From Natrinema hispanicum (GTDB taxonomy: Archaea > Halobacteriota > Halobacteria > Halobacteriales > Natrialbaceae): a stretch of DNA of 64,000 nt. The notes below the pieces were generated by a model, which was not told the DNA's origin, did no database searches, and saw only the letters and a list, made by a program, of their open reading frames with translations. Position 1 is the stretch's first letter. Every line of letters begins with the position of its first letter. Location of the stretch: the NCBI RefSeq assembly GCF_900111485.1, contig NZ_FOIC01000001.1:186001-250000 (forward strand), in the 5' to 3' direction. Position numbers and translations under genes: made by a program. Shown one piece after another: positions 35,821 to 44,407 of the stretch.

Positions 35821-37458
35821 GTGAATCGGAGTATTGCGAGCGGCGTCTTCTCGGTGGTCAGTGCGAAAGTAGTCGTGCTCGTCGTCACTGCGCTCTCGAC
35901 GCCGCTTTTGTACCGGCTTCTCGGCGCATCGGCGTTCGGCGAATACGCGTTTTTGCTGTCCATCTTCGCGATCTACATGATATTCGTCAGCTCCGGGATC
36001 ACTGACGGCGTCCGAAAGTTCCTCGCGGAGGATCGGGCCGCAGCCAACTGGAGCGAACACGTCGTCGGCTTTTATCTCCGGCTGGCGATCGTGCTCTCTG
36101 CCCTCGGGGCCCTCCTGCTGGTGCTTGCGACACGGTTCGGCGTCGTCGGCCGTGCGTTCGGATCCGATCTGACGCGGTATTTCTACGTCCTCGCCGCACT
36201 CGTCGTGACGGCGCAGTTTCGCGATTACGCGCGAAAAACGCTTATGGGATTCGGCCTCGAGCGATATTCAGAACCCCTGAAGATCCTCGACAAGATCGGA
36301 TTCGTCGTCGTCGCCGTGCCGCTGGTGTACCTCGGCGCTGGTGTAATCGGCGCGCTTGCAGGGCATCTGGTTGCAAGTACGCTCGTCGCCGTGATCGGAC
36401 TGGCGCTCGTGCATCGCCGCGTGTCGCTGTCGTGTCTCTTCAGCCGCCCGACGAAGCGGTTCCCCCGGAAGCAGATGCTCACGTTCAACTCGATGAGCAT
36501 CGCGCTGGTCTTCCTGCTGATGTCGCTCTATCATATCGACATCGTGATGCTCCAGCATTTCCGGGAGAGCGCCGCGGTCGGGAACTACAAGGCGGCGCTC
36601 ACACTCGCCGAGTTCCTCTGGTTCATCCCGATGGCCCTTCAGACGGTGTTCGTCCACTCGACATCGGAGTTGTGGTCGCAAAACCGGTTTCGAGAGATCT
36701 CGGAGCTGGCATCCCGAACGACGCGGTACACGTTCCTTCTCACGGGCGTCATGGCGGTTGGGCTCGCGGCGCTTGCGGATGTCGCCGTGCCGATCTACTT
36801 CGGTGCGGACGCCATGCCAGCGATCACGCCCCTGCTGCTGTTACTCCCTGGATCGCTCGGGTTCGCGCTCGCGCGCCCAGTGTTGGCGATTTCACAGGGG
36901 AAGGGCATGCTCCGATATCCGGTCGCGGCCACCGGTGGTGCGGCTATGATTAACCTCGTGCTCAACGTCGCGCTCATCCCTCGTTTCGGGATGCACGGTG
37001 CCGCCATCGCGACCAGCGTCGGCTACGGTTCGATGTTCGTCTTCCACTGCTGGAGCGCTCGACTGGTCGGCTTCGATCCCCTTTCGGACGCGCGACTCGG
37101 ACGGTCGATACTGACGACCGTCCTCGCAGCCGTGCCGATCGTCGCCCTCTCGACCGCTCTCACGAACCCGTGGCTCGCACTCGCAGCCGTCCCGCCCGTC
37201 GGATTCGTGATCTTCGTCACGTTCGCGCTGCTCGTCGGCGCACTGGATCCCGCCGAACCCTTCGAGGTGCTGTCGATGTTCCCCGATCCGCTCGGCGCGA
37301 AGGCGGACGCGATCGGTAGTCGGCTCGCGGCCGGCGGGAGGGAGCGAGGGGAGCGCAACTGGCTCCATAGTTTGCTGTTCGTCGCCGGACTCTCCCTGCT
37401 CGTCTCGGGGCTCACGCTGGGAATATTGGGATCCGGAATACAGACCGTCACTCCGTGA
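35821..37458 (+). CDS. Polysaccharide flippase (MOP/Wzx-like)
   Basis: This integral membrane protein of about 545 residues has 12-14 helices, first NRSIASGVFSVVSAKVVVLVVTALSTPLLYRLLG. The polysaccharide-synthesis family signature GASAFGEYAFLLSI is visible near residue 38-51. It probably translocates lipid-linked glycan units to the outer face. The GTG at 35821 (MNRSIASG) is preferred over an in-frame TTG at 35803 because it gives a usual N-terminus. It lies downstream of the beta-helix gene by 128 bp, and TATA-like CGTATAATAA is near 35716-35726. Confidence 0.88.
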   Translation: MNRSIASGVFSVVSAKVVVLVVTALSTPLLYRLLGASAFGEYAFLLSIFAIYMIFVSSGITDGVRKFLAEDRAAANWSEHVVGFYLRLAIVLSALGALLLVLATRFGVVGRAFGSDLTRYFYVLAALVVTAQFRDYARKTLMGFGLERYSEPLKILDKIGFVVVAVPLVYLGAGVIGALAGHLVASTLVAVIGLALVHRRVSLSCLFSRPTKRFPRKQMLTFNSMSIALVFLLMSLYHIDIVMLQHFRESAAVGNYKAALTLAEFLWFIPMALQTVFVHSTSELWSQNRFREISELASRTTRYTFLLTGVMAVGLAALADVAVPIYFGADAMPAITPLLLLLPGSLGFALARPVLAISQGKGMLRYPVAATGGAAMINLVLNVALIPRFGMHGAAIATSVGYGSMFVFHCWSARLVGFDPLSDARLGRSILTTVLAAVPIVALSTALTNPWLALAAVPPVGFVIFVTFALLVGALDPAEPFEVLSMFPDPLGAKADAIGSRLAAGGRERGERNWLHSLLFVAGLSLLVSGLTLGILGSGIQTVTP

Positions 37459-37748
37459 CAGAACCGGTACGCGCCGCTGGCCCCTTCTCGTACGCGGATG
37501 ACCGAAGAAACAGGAGTGGTCGGTCTTCAGGCCGGACGAGCCATCCCTCACGGAGACTGAACTGACGCCGAAACAAAGGAAGCTTGCCAGTAAATAATAG
37601 TACGACTTCTTTATTTAGAATATGTTGTGAAACTCGCGACTCGCGGTACGTTCAGGGGAAGGAGTAATCAGTTGCTGCTGTGACCCGCTTTTTCACACCC
37701 TATATGTGTGGCACGATGAACTTTACCGGTAGCAGATGCCACATCTCT

Positions 37749-37874
37749 ATGGAGAGTGAAAATTGTCCAAACTGCGGAACAGAAAATCCCAGTACACTAC
37801 TTGAACCGGGGAGGAAGGTCCGGATCAGATGTACAAGCTGCAATCATACATGGCTCATTGAATATCCACCTTGA
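37749..37874 (+). CDS. Very small zinc-ribbon protein
   Basis: This 41-residue frame starts MESENCPNCGTENPS. It has two CxxC pairs (CPNCG and CTSCN) 21 residues apart, the pattern of a small zinc ribbon like those plentiful in haloarchaea. A TATA-like CCTATATG near 37698-37706 lies about 47 bp upstream. Longer in-frame starts exist (37680 or 37716), but the preceding residues are not conserved-looking. No neighbour overlaps it. It may regulate or bind nucleic acid; function is unknown. Confidence 0.55.
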   Translation: MESENCPNCGTENPSTLLEPGRKVRIRCTSCNHTWLIEYPP

Positions 37875-38011
37875 CCATCGATCAAGTGTGGAGTTCAGTA
37901 AGCATCAGCCGTTACCGGTTCCGCCCGTCCCAGTTTCAAACCCGACTCTGAATAACGAAATCGTAGTCCCAACCCGAACGACCCTGCAGGCGAATTTGCG
38001 CTCGCACGGCG

Positions 38012-39070
38012 CTATCGCACCTGCCGCTCGAGCGATTCACTTTCGGCCATGTCGAACACCATCGCCAGCAGGAGGAACGCGATACCGGCGACGAGCAACA
38101 GTAGACTCGTCGCGCCCTGGACGGCCGGTGTGCCGGGACTCGGAAGCGCCGAAAACACCGCCACGCCGGTTCCGAGGACGCCGATCGCAGCCGTCGCCGC
38201 ACCGAAGAGGTAAAACAGGGCGAGCGGGTGGAAATCCACCGCGAGGTACTTGATTTTCAGCCGCCACAGGAAGTCGCGAAGCAACATCACCGAGACCTTT
38301 GGGATATACTCCGCGTACGCGATGCTCGACTCCTCCTCGCCGTAGACCGCCGGCATCGCCACGTCGGCGACACGCATCCCGTGGACGTTCAGTTTCACCA
38401 GCAGGTCGTTGCAGTAGCCGTAGTACTCGTAGAGGTTTTCGACGTCGATCGCCGCGAGCGCGTCGTGGGAGATCGCCGTGTATCCGTTCTGGGGGTCCAT
38501 CGTCTTCCAGTACCCCGACGCGATCTTCGTCAGAAACGTCAGCGTCGCGTTGCCGATGAACCGAAATCGTGGCATCGCGGCCCGGTACTCTCGTGACAGA
38601 AGCCGGTTGCCCTTCGCGTAGTCTGCGCGTCCCTCGACGATCGGGTCCAGGAGCCGTGGCAACTGGGAGAGGTCCATCTGCCCGTCCGCGTCAACGGTGA
38701 CTGTCGCGTCCACGCCATCCGCGAGTGCGGCGAGGTAGCCGGTCTTGATCGCGCCACCGGCACCGCGGTTCTCCCGGTGTTCGATCGGGACGACCCGGCC
38801 AATCGTGTCGCGAACCGTCGCCCGATTCGCCAGCGCGGTTGCGCCGCCGTCGGCCACGAGTTGCTGGACGGTCGGATCACCGTGGTTCCTGTGTTCGCTC
38901 GCGTCGGCCCGCGCAGCCTCGAGAATTTCGCTCCAGGTGCCGTCCGTCGATCGGTCGTCGATCACGTAGATCCGATCGACGTACGCAGGTATCTCGCGGA
39001 TGACGTCGCCGACGAACCCTTCCTCGTTATAGGCGGGTATCACGACGCCGATGCTCGAGCCCCGGTACAT
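38012..39070 (-). CDS. GT2 glycosyltransferase with C-terminal membrane helices (dolichol-phosphate sugar synthase type)
   Basis: This 352-residue enzyme begins MYRGSSIGVVIPAYNEEGFV. It has the GT2 motifs IDDRSTDGTW and VDADGQMD and, beyond residue 275, two hydrophobic helices (ALFYLFGAATAAIGVLGTGVAVFS and GATSLLLLVAGIAFLLLAMVFDMA). Such a layout is that of dolichyl-phosphate hexose synthases, which charge lipid carriers for glycan assembly. The ATG at 39070 shares 1 nt with the stop of the upstream lipoprotein gene (TGATG), showing co-translation; a GTG 3 bp earlier is possible. Confidence 0.88.
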   Translation of the reverse strand: MYRGSSIGVVIPAYNEEGFVGDVIREIPAYVDRIYVIDDRSTDGTWSEILEAARADASEHRNHGDPTVQQLVADGGATALANRATVRDTIGRVVPIEHRENRGAGGAIKTGYLAALADGVDATVTVDADGQMDLSQLPRLLDPIVEGRADYAKGNRLLSREYRAAMPRFRFIGNATLTFLTKIASGYWKTMDPQNGYTAISHDALAAIDVENLYEYYGYCNDLLVKLNVHGMRVADVAMPAVYGEEESSIAYAEYIPKVSVMLLRDFLWRLKIKYLAVDFHPLALFYLFGAATAAIGVLGTGVAVFSALPSPGTPAVQGATSLLLLVAGIAFLLLAMVFDMAESESLERQVR

Positions 39071-40335
39071 CACTGGTCACCCAGGAGGTCAGTGGCAGTG
39101 ACGACCTCGACGTTCTGCGCGTCGATATACTCGAGCAGCCCGTCGAAGGCCGCCTCGCTCATGCCGTCCTCACCGATGTATTCGAAGTGCAGGACTGCGA
39201 GTTCCCCATACTCGGCGGCGTAATCGACGTACGTTTTCGTCTCGTCGCCGGCATCGCCGGCGAAGAAACCGACGTTGTAGGGGTCCGTCAGCGGGAGCCC
39301 GTTCGGGCCGCCGCCGAACCGGAACGCCTGCTCGTGATACTCCCGGACAAGGTCGTTTGCCGTCGACCCGAGGATGTTCCGCGGCGTAATGAAGTGCTTC
39401 GCGCCGTCTTCGAAGCCGCGGTTCTCGAGATACGCTTTCGTCCGTCGGATCATCCCCTCCTGTTGCTCGGGGGTGAACTCGTGGAGGAATTTCGAGCCGG
39501 TTCGTGGCCGGGCTGCGAGGTCCCAGCCTGCGCCGTCCAGTTCGGTGAGCTTGTCGAGCGTGAGCCGGCCGCCCTCGCCGACGGCCTCGGGGATGACAGC
39601 TTCGACACCCGCGAACCCGTACTCCTGGAGTCGGTCGAAGGCGTGCGTGTAGTGACTCTCGAGCGTCCCGTCGAACAGGAGCATGACCTGACCCGTGTCG
39701 GGCCAATCGGTCGCCCGGAGGTCGTCGACCCGACAGTCGATCGAGCCACTCATCTCACCGCGACGGCGGGCGATCAGCCGAATCTCACGGACGTCAGAGA
39801 GATCGGGCTGGGTCTCGATCCGGTCGGTGCCGAAATCGACGCGCACCCACCGATCGGCTGGCCCGGTGAGCGTGCGTTGCATGGCGTGTACGTTGCGCGA
39901 GTTCGGCGCGAACAGCTCGAGCGTGAGATGCAGCTGATCGCGACCGGTGAAGTTGACGGCCAGCGAGAGGTTCTTCCCGCTCAAATCCAGCCCATCGGGA
40001 ATCGTCTGATAGATAGCCGCGTACTCGGTGTTCTCGGACGCCGTGAGATGCGCAGACTGCGATCCGGCGTATGGATCGTCCGTCCCGGCCTCGAGATCGC
40101 CGCTGCCGATCATCGCCCGCCACTTCTCGAGGTCCTCGAAGCGATCGATCGGGTCTCCCGGGAGGTCCAAGCTGTCACCAGCTCCCGACTGGGAGGTTCC
40201 GTCGCCCGACTGGGTGGCCGTCGGTTTGCCGTCCGTCCCGCGCCACTCGCGAACCTGCGAGAGACAGCCCGCAAACCCGAGTGTGCCGACCGCCGCAGCC
40301 GTGGTTATGAACGATCGTCGGTTTCGGTCCGTCAT
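39070..40335 (-). CDS. Tat lipoprotein, polysaccharide-deacetylase fold with eroded catalytic motifs
   Basis: This 421-residue protein has Tat motif NRRSFITTAAA and a lipobox LGFAGC (Cys24). A beta-sandwich-like region (about 60-210, FEDLEKWRAMIGSGD...DDLRATDWPDTG) precedes a NodB-like fold. The usual FDDG motif reads FDG (221-223), losing one Asp, and the His motif reads AARPRTG (274-280), with no His. It is a paralogue of the protein at 42854-44182. It may therefore bind glycan without deacetylating it. It forms an operon with the GT2 gene, and a TATA box lies 34 bp upstream. Confidence 0.82.
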   Translation of the reverse strand: MTDRNRRSFITTAAAVGTLGFAGCLSQVREWRGTDGKPTATQSGDGTSQSGAGDSLDLPGDPIDRFEDLEKWRAMIGSGDLEAGTDDPYAGSQSAHLTASENTEYAAIYQTIPDGLDLSGKNLSLAVNFTGRDQLHLTLELFAPNSRNVHAMQRTLTGPADRWVRVDFGTDRIETQPDLSDVREIRLIARRRGEMSGSIDCRVDDLRATDWPDTGQVMLLFDGTLESHYTHAFDRLQEYGFAGVEAVIPEAVGEGGRLTLDKLTELDGAGWDLAARPRTGSKFLHEFTPEQQEGMIRRTKAYLENRGFEDGAKHFITPRNILGSTANDLVREYHEQAFRFGGGPNGLPLTDPYNVGFFAGDAGDETKTYVDYAAEYGELAVLHFEYIGEDGMSEAAFDGLLEYIDAQNVEVVTATDLLGDQ

Positions 40336-40363
40336 TGACCGCGTGGACGAACCCTTCGCTTTT

Positions 40364-40372
40364 CCTTATACA
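40364..40372 (-). promoter_or_regulatory. Putative TATA box for the lipoprotein-GT2 operon
   Basis: On the minus strand TATAAGGA lies about 33 bp upstream of the ATG at 40335. There is no evident ribosome binding site, consistent with a leaderless message. Confidence 0.4.
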
Positions 40373-40481
40373 GGCATTAGGAGGCCTATCGCCGACCACT
40401 TCTCGTCGGACACGAGACCGTCGTCTCGCTGACTGCCCTCACTACACACTCGCTGCTGGCGGGTGACGCCGTTTATTCACG

Positions 40482-40491
40482 CGATAATAAT
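40482..40491 (+). promoter_or_regulatory. Putative TATA box for the GT2 gene
   Basis: CGATAATAAT lies about 31 bp upstream of the ATG at 40518. Confidence 0.35.
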
Positions 40492-40517
40492 CCGGGCCGG
40501 ACCGGAAGCTGCGGGAA

Positions 40518-41492
40518 ATGACTCGCGTCAGCGTCATCATCCCGACGTACAACAGAGCGGCGACGCTTCCACGCGCGATCGACAGCGCGCTCGCCCAGAC
40601 GATCGACGACCTCGAGGTGGTCGTCGTCGACGATGGCTCGACCGACGACACCGAGTCGGTGCTGGCCGCCTACGAGGACTCGCGGGTTCGGCCGGTCGTC
40701 CACGAGACCAATCACGGGGCGAACGTCGCCCGGAACACGGGCCTCGAGCACGCACGCGGGGAGTACGTCGCGTTCCTCGACTCCGACGACGAATGGCATC
40801 CCGAGAAACTCGAGCGCCAGCTCGCGGCACTCGAGGAACGCTCGAACGACTGGGTCGGTGTCTACTGTGAGACGGGATACGAGCTGTCCGGGACGGACGG
40901 ACGGCTCCGGTCTGCTGCCGCGTCCGTGCTCGCTCGCTTGGACGATGATCCGACGCGCGAAGGTGACGATGAACTCGTCGGCGAGATCCTCGCGGACAAC
41001 GTCCAGCCGGGTGCCGGCTCGACGCTACTCGTCCGGACCGACGTCGCCAGAGACGCCGGCGGCTTCGACGAGGAGCTCGATCGGTTCCAGGACCCCGAGT
41101 TCTGCCTGCGCGTCCTCGAATGTGGAAAGCTCGCCTACGTGGACGAGGAACTCGTCGTCCGCGAGGAGACCGGGAGTCCGCCGGCGGCGGTCATCGAAGT
41201 CGCCAGCGAGCAGTACCTCTCGGCGTACGAGTCCGACGTCGAGCACTTCGAGGAGCGAGGCTACGAGATCTGCTCGAGCCACGCACTCATCCTCGCAAAG
41301 CAGTACTTCGCGGAGGGACGATTCCTGCAGGGGCTATGGCACCTCCGAACGGCGTCGGTGTCGCCACGAACGTGTCCCGGTGTCTGCTGGGTCGCCGGCG
41401 CTGGCATCCGGCGGCGACCACGTCCGGTCGTCGCGGCGCTCGTCGTCTCGCTCGTCATCGCGACGCTCGGTCGGCGCGCGCTCACTCGGTAA
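40518..41492 (+). CDS. GT2 glycosyltransferase
   Basis: This 324-residue GT-A-fold enzyme starts MTRVSVIIPTYNRAATLPRAI. It has VVVDDGSTDDTE, ARNTGLEHARGEYVAFLDSDDEWHPEKLE and a later acidic region FDEELDRFQDPEFCLRV. The C-terminus has a hydrophobic helix (VVAALVVSLVIATLG), so it is membrane-bound. It would add one sugar to the growing glycan; donor and acceptor are unknown. It is divergent from the deacetylase-like lipoprotein gene across 182 bp of intergenic DNA holding both promoters. Confidence 0.92.
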   Translation: MTRVSVIIPTYNRAATLPRAIDSALAQTIDDLEVVVVDDGSTDDTESVLAAYEDSRVRPVVHETNHGANVARNTGLEHARGEYVAFLDSDDEWHPEKLERQLAALEERSNDWVGVYCETGYELSGTDGRLRSAAASVLARLDDDPTREGDDELVGEILADNVQPGAGSTLLVRTDVARDAGGFDEELDRFQDPEFCLRVLECGKLAYVDEELVVREETGSPPAAVIEVASEQYLSAYESDVEHFEERGYEICSSHALILAKQYFAEGRFLQGLWHLRTASVSPRTCPGVCWVAGAGIRRRPRPVVAALVVSLVIATLGRRALTR

Positions 41493-41606
41493 GTTGGGGG
41501 CCACGTTGGTCCGTTGGGTTCAGTTTCCAGCGCCTGAGCGCGAGCGTTCGATCGACATAGACCGTTGCAGAAGCGAAAGTATCCCGTTTCTATCCTTATC
41601 GCACCT

Positions 41607-41617
41607 GTAGTAAAACC
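41607..41617 (+). promoter_or_regulatory. Putative TATA box for the secreted M14-like gene
   Basis: GTAGTAAAACC lies about 30 bp upstream of the ATG at 41642. Confidence 0.35.
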
Positions 41618-41641
41618 GCCTGACACCAACGGGGCGGACGA

Positions 41642-42757
41642 ATGCAACGCGATACGCTCTCACGGCGGACCGTTTTGGCTGTCGCAGCCGGGTGTACACT
41701 TACGAGCACTGGCGTCGCCAGCGTGGTCGGCGATACGGCCGACACCGACGGGGGAACAGTCACGCGAACGTCGTTCCCCATTCGCGAGGGAACGGACGAG
41801 GAAACGACCGTCTTCGTGATGACCGCAGACGCCGAGGGACCGACGGCGGTCGTCGTCGGAGGGATCCACGGAAACGAGGTGGCAGGCTACACGGCCGCAG
41901 ATCAGATCGCCGATTGGACGATCAACGCCGGCACGCTCGTCGTAATCCCCGAGGCCAACGCCGTCGCGATCGAGCGCGGAACCAGAAACGACGAGGAAGG
42001 GACCAACCTCAATCGACAGTTCTCCGAGGGAGAGACACCGCAGACGGAACTCGCACGCGCGATCTGGGACGTCATCAGCGAGTACGATCCCGACGTGGTC
42101 GTCGACCTTCACGAATCGACCGACATCTACGCGGGTGATCCCACGGACGGCGTCGGCCAGGCCATCTTCTACTCGGACGGCGATGAGGCGACCGCCGTTG
42201 ACGTTGCCGAGTACGTCACCAGAAACTACGTGGACGACCCTGACCTTGCGTTTCAGTCCGGACCGTTTTCCTCGCCCGATTCCGAACCGAACGGGCTGCT
42301 CGTCCACAAGGCCGCCCGCGATCTGAACGCCGACGCGTTCCTCGCGGAGACGCTCTCGACCGACGTCGCACTCGAGACTCGCGTCCAGTGGCACAGGGCG
42401 ATCGTCGAGCGACTTTTCGAGAGTCTAACAGAAGCCGAACTATCCGCTGACGACGTCGACGAGACATCCGACACTGAGCCACCGGTCGCACGGATCGAAA
42501 CGGTGCCGACGGACGCGGCCGAAACAACGCTCGAGCCGGGCCAGACGGTGACGCTGGACGCATCACAGTCGCGCGATCCCGACGGCGAACTCGTCCGCTA
42601 CGAGTGGCGCATCGGTGACGACGGCGCGTTCGACCGGACCGGCGAGACGATCGAGGTGACGATCAGCGAGAACACAGAGCAGTCGGTCGTGCTCCGCGTC
42701 GTCGATGCCGACGGAGCGACCGACACCGATCGGATCACGCTCTCGGCGGGCTGCTGA
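41642..42757 (+). CDS. Tat-exported M14/AstE-type metallopeptidase-like protein with PKD-like C-terminal domain
   Basis: The 371-residue product has a Tat motif (SRRTVLAVAAGC). A zinc carboxypeptidase/aspartoacylase-type core follows, with His76-X2-Glu79 (GGIHGNEVAG), NLNRQF, and a second ligand region DVVVDLHEST with His157. A late ETLSTD segment may supply the catalytic Glu. From about 280 on it has a PKD/Ig-like beta domain (PVARIETVPTDA...TVTLDASQSRDPDG). Exported amidases of this kind hydrolyse amide-linked substituents, perhaps on glycans or peptides. It lies in the glycan cluster between GT and deacetylase genes; its substrate is unknown. Confidence 0.82.
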   Translation: MQRDTLSRRTVLAVAAGCTLTSTGVASVVGDTADTDGGTVTRTSFPIREGTDEETTVFVMTADAEGPTAVVVGGIHGNEVAGYTAADQIADWTINAGTLVVIPEANAVAIERGTRNDEEGTNLNRQFSEGETPQTELARAIWDVISEYDPDVVVDLHESTDIYAGDPTDGVGQAIFYSDGDEATAVDVAEYVTRNYVDDPDLAFQSGPFSSPDSEPNGLLVHKAARDLNADAFLAETLSTDVALETRVQWHRAIVERLFESLTEAELSADDVDETSDTEPPVARIETVPTDAAETTLEPGQTVTLDASQSRDPDGELVRYEWRIGDDGAFDRTGETIEVTISENTEQSVVLRVVDADGATDTDRITLSAGC

Positions 42758-42853
42758 CTGACTCGGCGTCGAACTCATACGCGGCGGTCGTCGGTGAACG
42801 GACGGCGGTCGCCTCGAGAAATGGCCCCAGTTCCGTGGGCGGGTTGCGCCAAA

Positions 42854-44182
42854 TCAGCGGTTGCTCGTCCGCAACTTCCAGAGGTCGTCGAAGGTGATGA
42901 CCTTGACATCGGCGCTGTCGATGTACTCGAGCAACGTCTCGTAGTCGGCCTTCGGCATCGTATTATGGGCTTCGAAGGTGTGGAAGTTTAGGATCGTACA
43001 CTGGTTGTGCTGGGCAGCGAGGTCGACACACCGTTTCGATATCTCGAGGTCGTGGCCGATCGTCCGCGGTAACACCAGCGGATCGAAGCCGTAGACGCTC
43101 GTCGTATTGACGTTGCCGGCCTGGTTGAAGCCACCACAGTAGTGGTAGGCGGTCGCCTGCTCGAGGCTCGTCTTGTCGAAGCTGTTGTGGGGGTGGACGA
43201 TGTAGTTCGCACCTTCGAACCCGTTGTCGATGAACCACTGCTTGTCCCGTCGAAGCCGTTCGTCGATCGCCGCTTCGTCGTCGAGTTCGTGAATCGGCTC
43301 GTGCGTTCCGTGGACGACGATCTGGTCACCAGCTTCCTGTCGGTCCAGCAGTTCCGAAATCGACATGATCCCGTCGCGGCCCTGTTCGGCCCACCGCGGT
43401 ATCGCCGCCTGAACCGCCGGGAACCCGTACTCGTCGTGGAGCGGCGCGGCCGTCTCGTAGTAGTCGAGCGACCCGTCGTCCCAGCTCAGCATGACGTACC
43501 CCTGATCGGGCGTCGGATGGGTCCGCAGATCGTCGATCCAGACTTCCGCCTCCGGCATGGAGTGGAGCACTTGAATCTCGAGCCGATCGAGGTGGTCGAG
43601 TGCGGGTTCGTACTCGCTTTGCTGGAAGACGCCGGGACTCGCGCGGAACCAGCCGACGTCAGGCGAGCGGTACCGGATCTGGCGCAGCGAGTAGACTTTC
43701 GAGCTCCCGAACTGATCGACCACTCGCAGGTTGACCGTGATGCTGTCGGGCGTCGTCGTCCGCACCGCGAACGACAGGTCCGTTTCCGTCAGATCCTCGC
43801 CTTCGAGGCTCCGTTCGGCGATGACGTTCCTGCTGCCGTTCGACCGAAGTCTGAAGCTCTGATCGCCGTCGAACACGACGTCCTCGTCTGCCCCACCTGA
43901 TCCCTGAACGATGGTCCAGGCGTCGAGATCGCTGAAGTCGTCGAGCAAGTCGCCGGGCTGTCGATACCGTTCTCGGCTGTCGAACTCGGTCTCGAGCGGC
44001 GGTACCCCGTCAGTGAGTCCCGGCGTGGAACCGCTCGCGTCGCTTGGCGTCTCGTTCGACGACTGACCGGAGACCTGGTTAGCTGCCGACTCGAGTTGCT
44101 CCGCACAGCCGGCCATGCCGGTGAGTCCGGCTGCACCCGAGAGTGCGAGAAACCGACGGCGCGTCGTACGTTTCCGTGACAT
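42854..44182 (-). CDS. Tat lipoprotein, polysaccharide-deacetylase (NodB-like) fold
   Basis: This 442-residue protein has Tat motif TRRRFLALSG and lipobox TGMAGC (Cys26). After a beta-sandwich-like region (about 80-220, FSDLDAWTIVQGSG...DDLRTHP) comes the NodB-like domain with WDDG (234-237). The His-rich HGTHEP (291-296) sits where H-(S/T)-x-x-H is expected, with spacing altered. A further HPHNSFDK near 330 follows. It resembles the protein at 39070-40335 across its length, but keeps the acidic motif. It could deacetylate a HexNAc-containing surface glycan (inference). A TATA box lies 35 bp upstream. Confidence 0.85.
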   Translation of the reverse strand: MSRKRTTRRRFLALSGAAGLTGMAGCAEQLESAANQVSGQSSNETPSDASGSTPGLTDGVPPLETEFDSRERYRQPGDLLDDFSDLDAWTIVQGSGGADEDVVFDGDQSFRLRSNGSRNVIAERSLEGEDLTETDLSFAVRTTTPDSITVNLRVVDQFGSSKVYSLRQIRYRSPDVGWFRASPGVFQQSEYEPALDHLDRLEIQVLHSMPEAEVWIDDLRTHPTPDQGYVMLSWDDGSLDYYETAAPLHDEYGFPAVQAAIPRWAEQGRDGIMSISELLDRQEAGDQIVVHGTHEPIHELDDEAAIDERLRRDKQWFIDNGFEGANYIVHPHNSFDKTSLEQATAYHYCGGFNQAGNVNTTSVYGFDPLVLPRTIGHDLEISKRCVDLAAQHNQCTILNFHTFEAHNTMPKADYETLLEYIDSADVKVITFDDLWKLRTSNR

Positions 44183-44210
44183 TAGTGCGCCGAAGCTACC
44201 GACAGCGATC

Positions 44211-44222
44211 CCATTATTATGG
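44211..44222 (-). promoter_or_regulatory. Putative TATA box for the NodB-like gene
   Basis: CCATAATAATGG on the minus strand lies about 35 bp upstream of the ATG at 44182. It is also a near-palindrome. Confidence 0.35.
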
Positions 44223-44407
44223 ATTCAATAGGTCGAGTCGGTAGCCGTCTGACCCGGTTCATTCCCGCCGTCTGAGCGCTTAACGGTAGCATAGTAATTG
44301 AGCGGACTATCAAGGGTGTTTCACAGAGGCGTACGCGAACGAGGAGCGGGCGGAGCTCGTCTCTTCCACACTACTGTCGTACGCCGTCTCTCAGGTGGTC
44401 TTCGACG

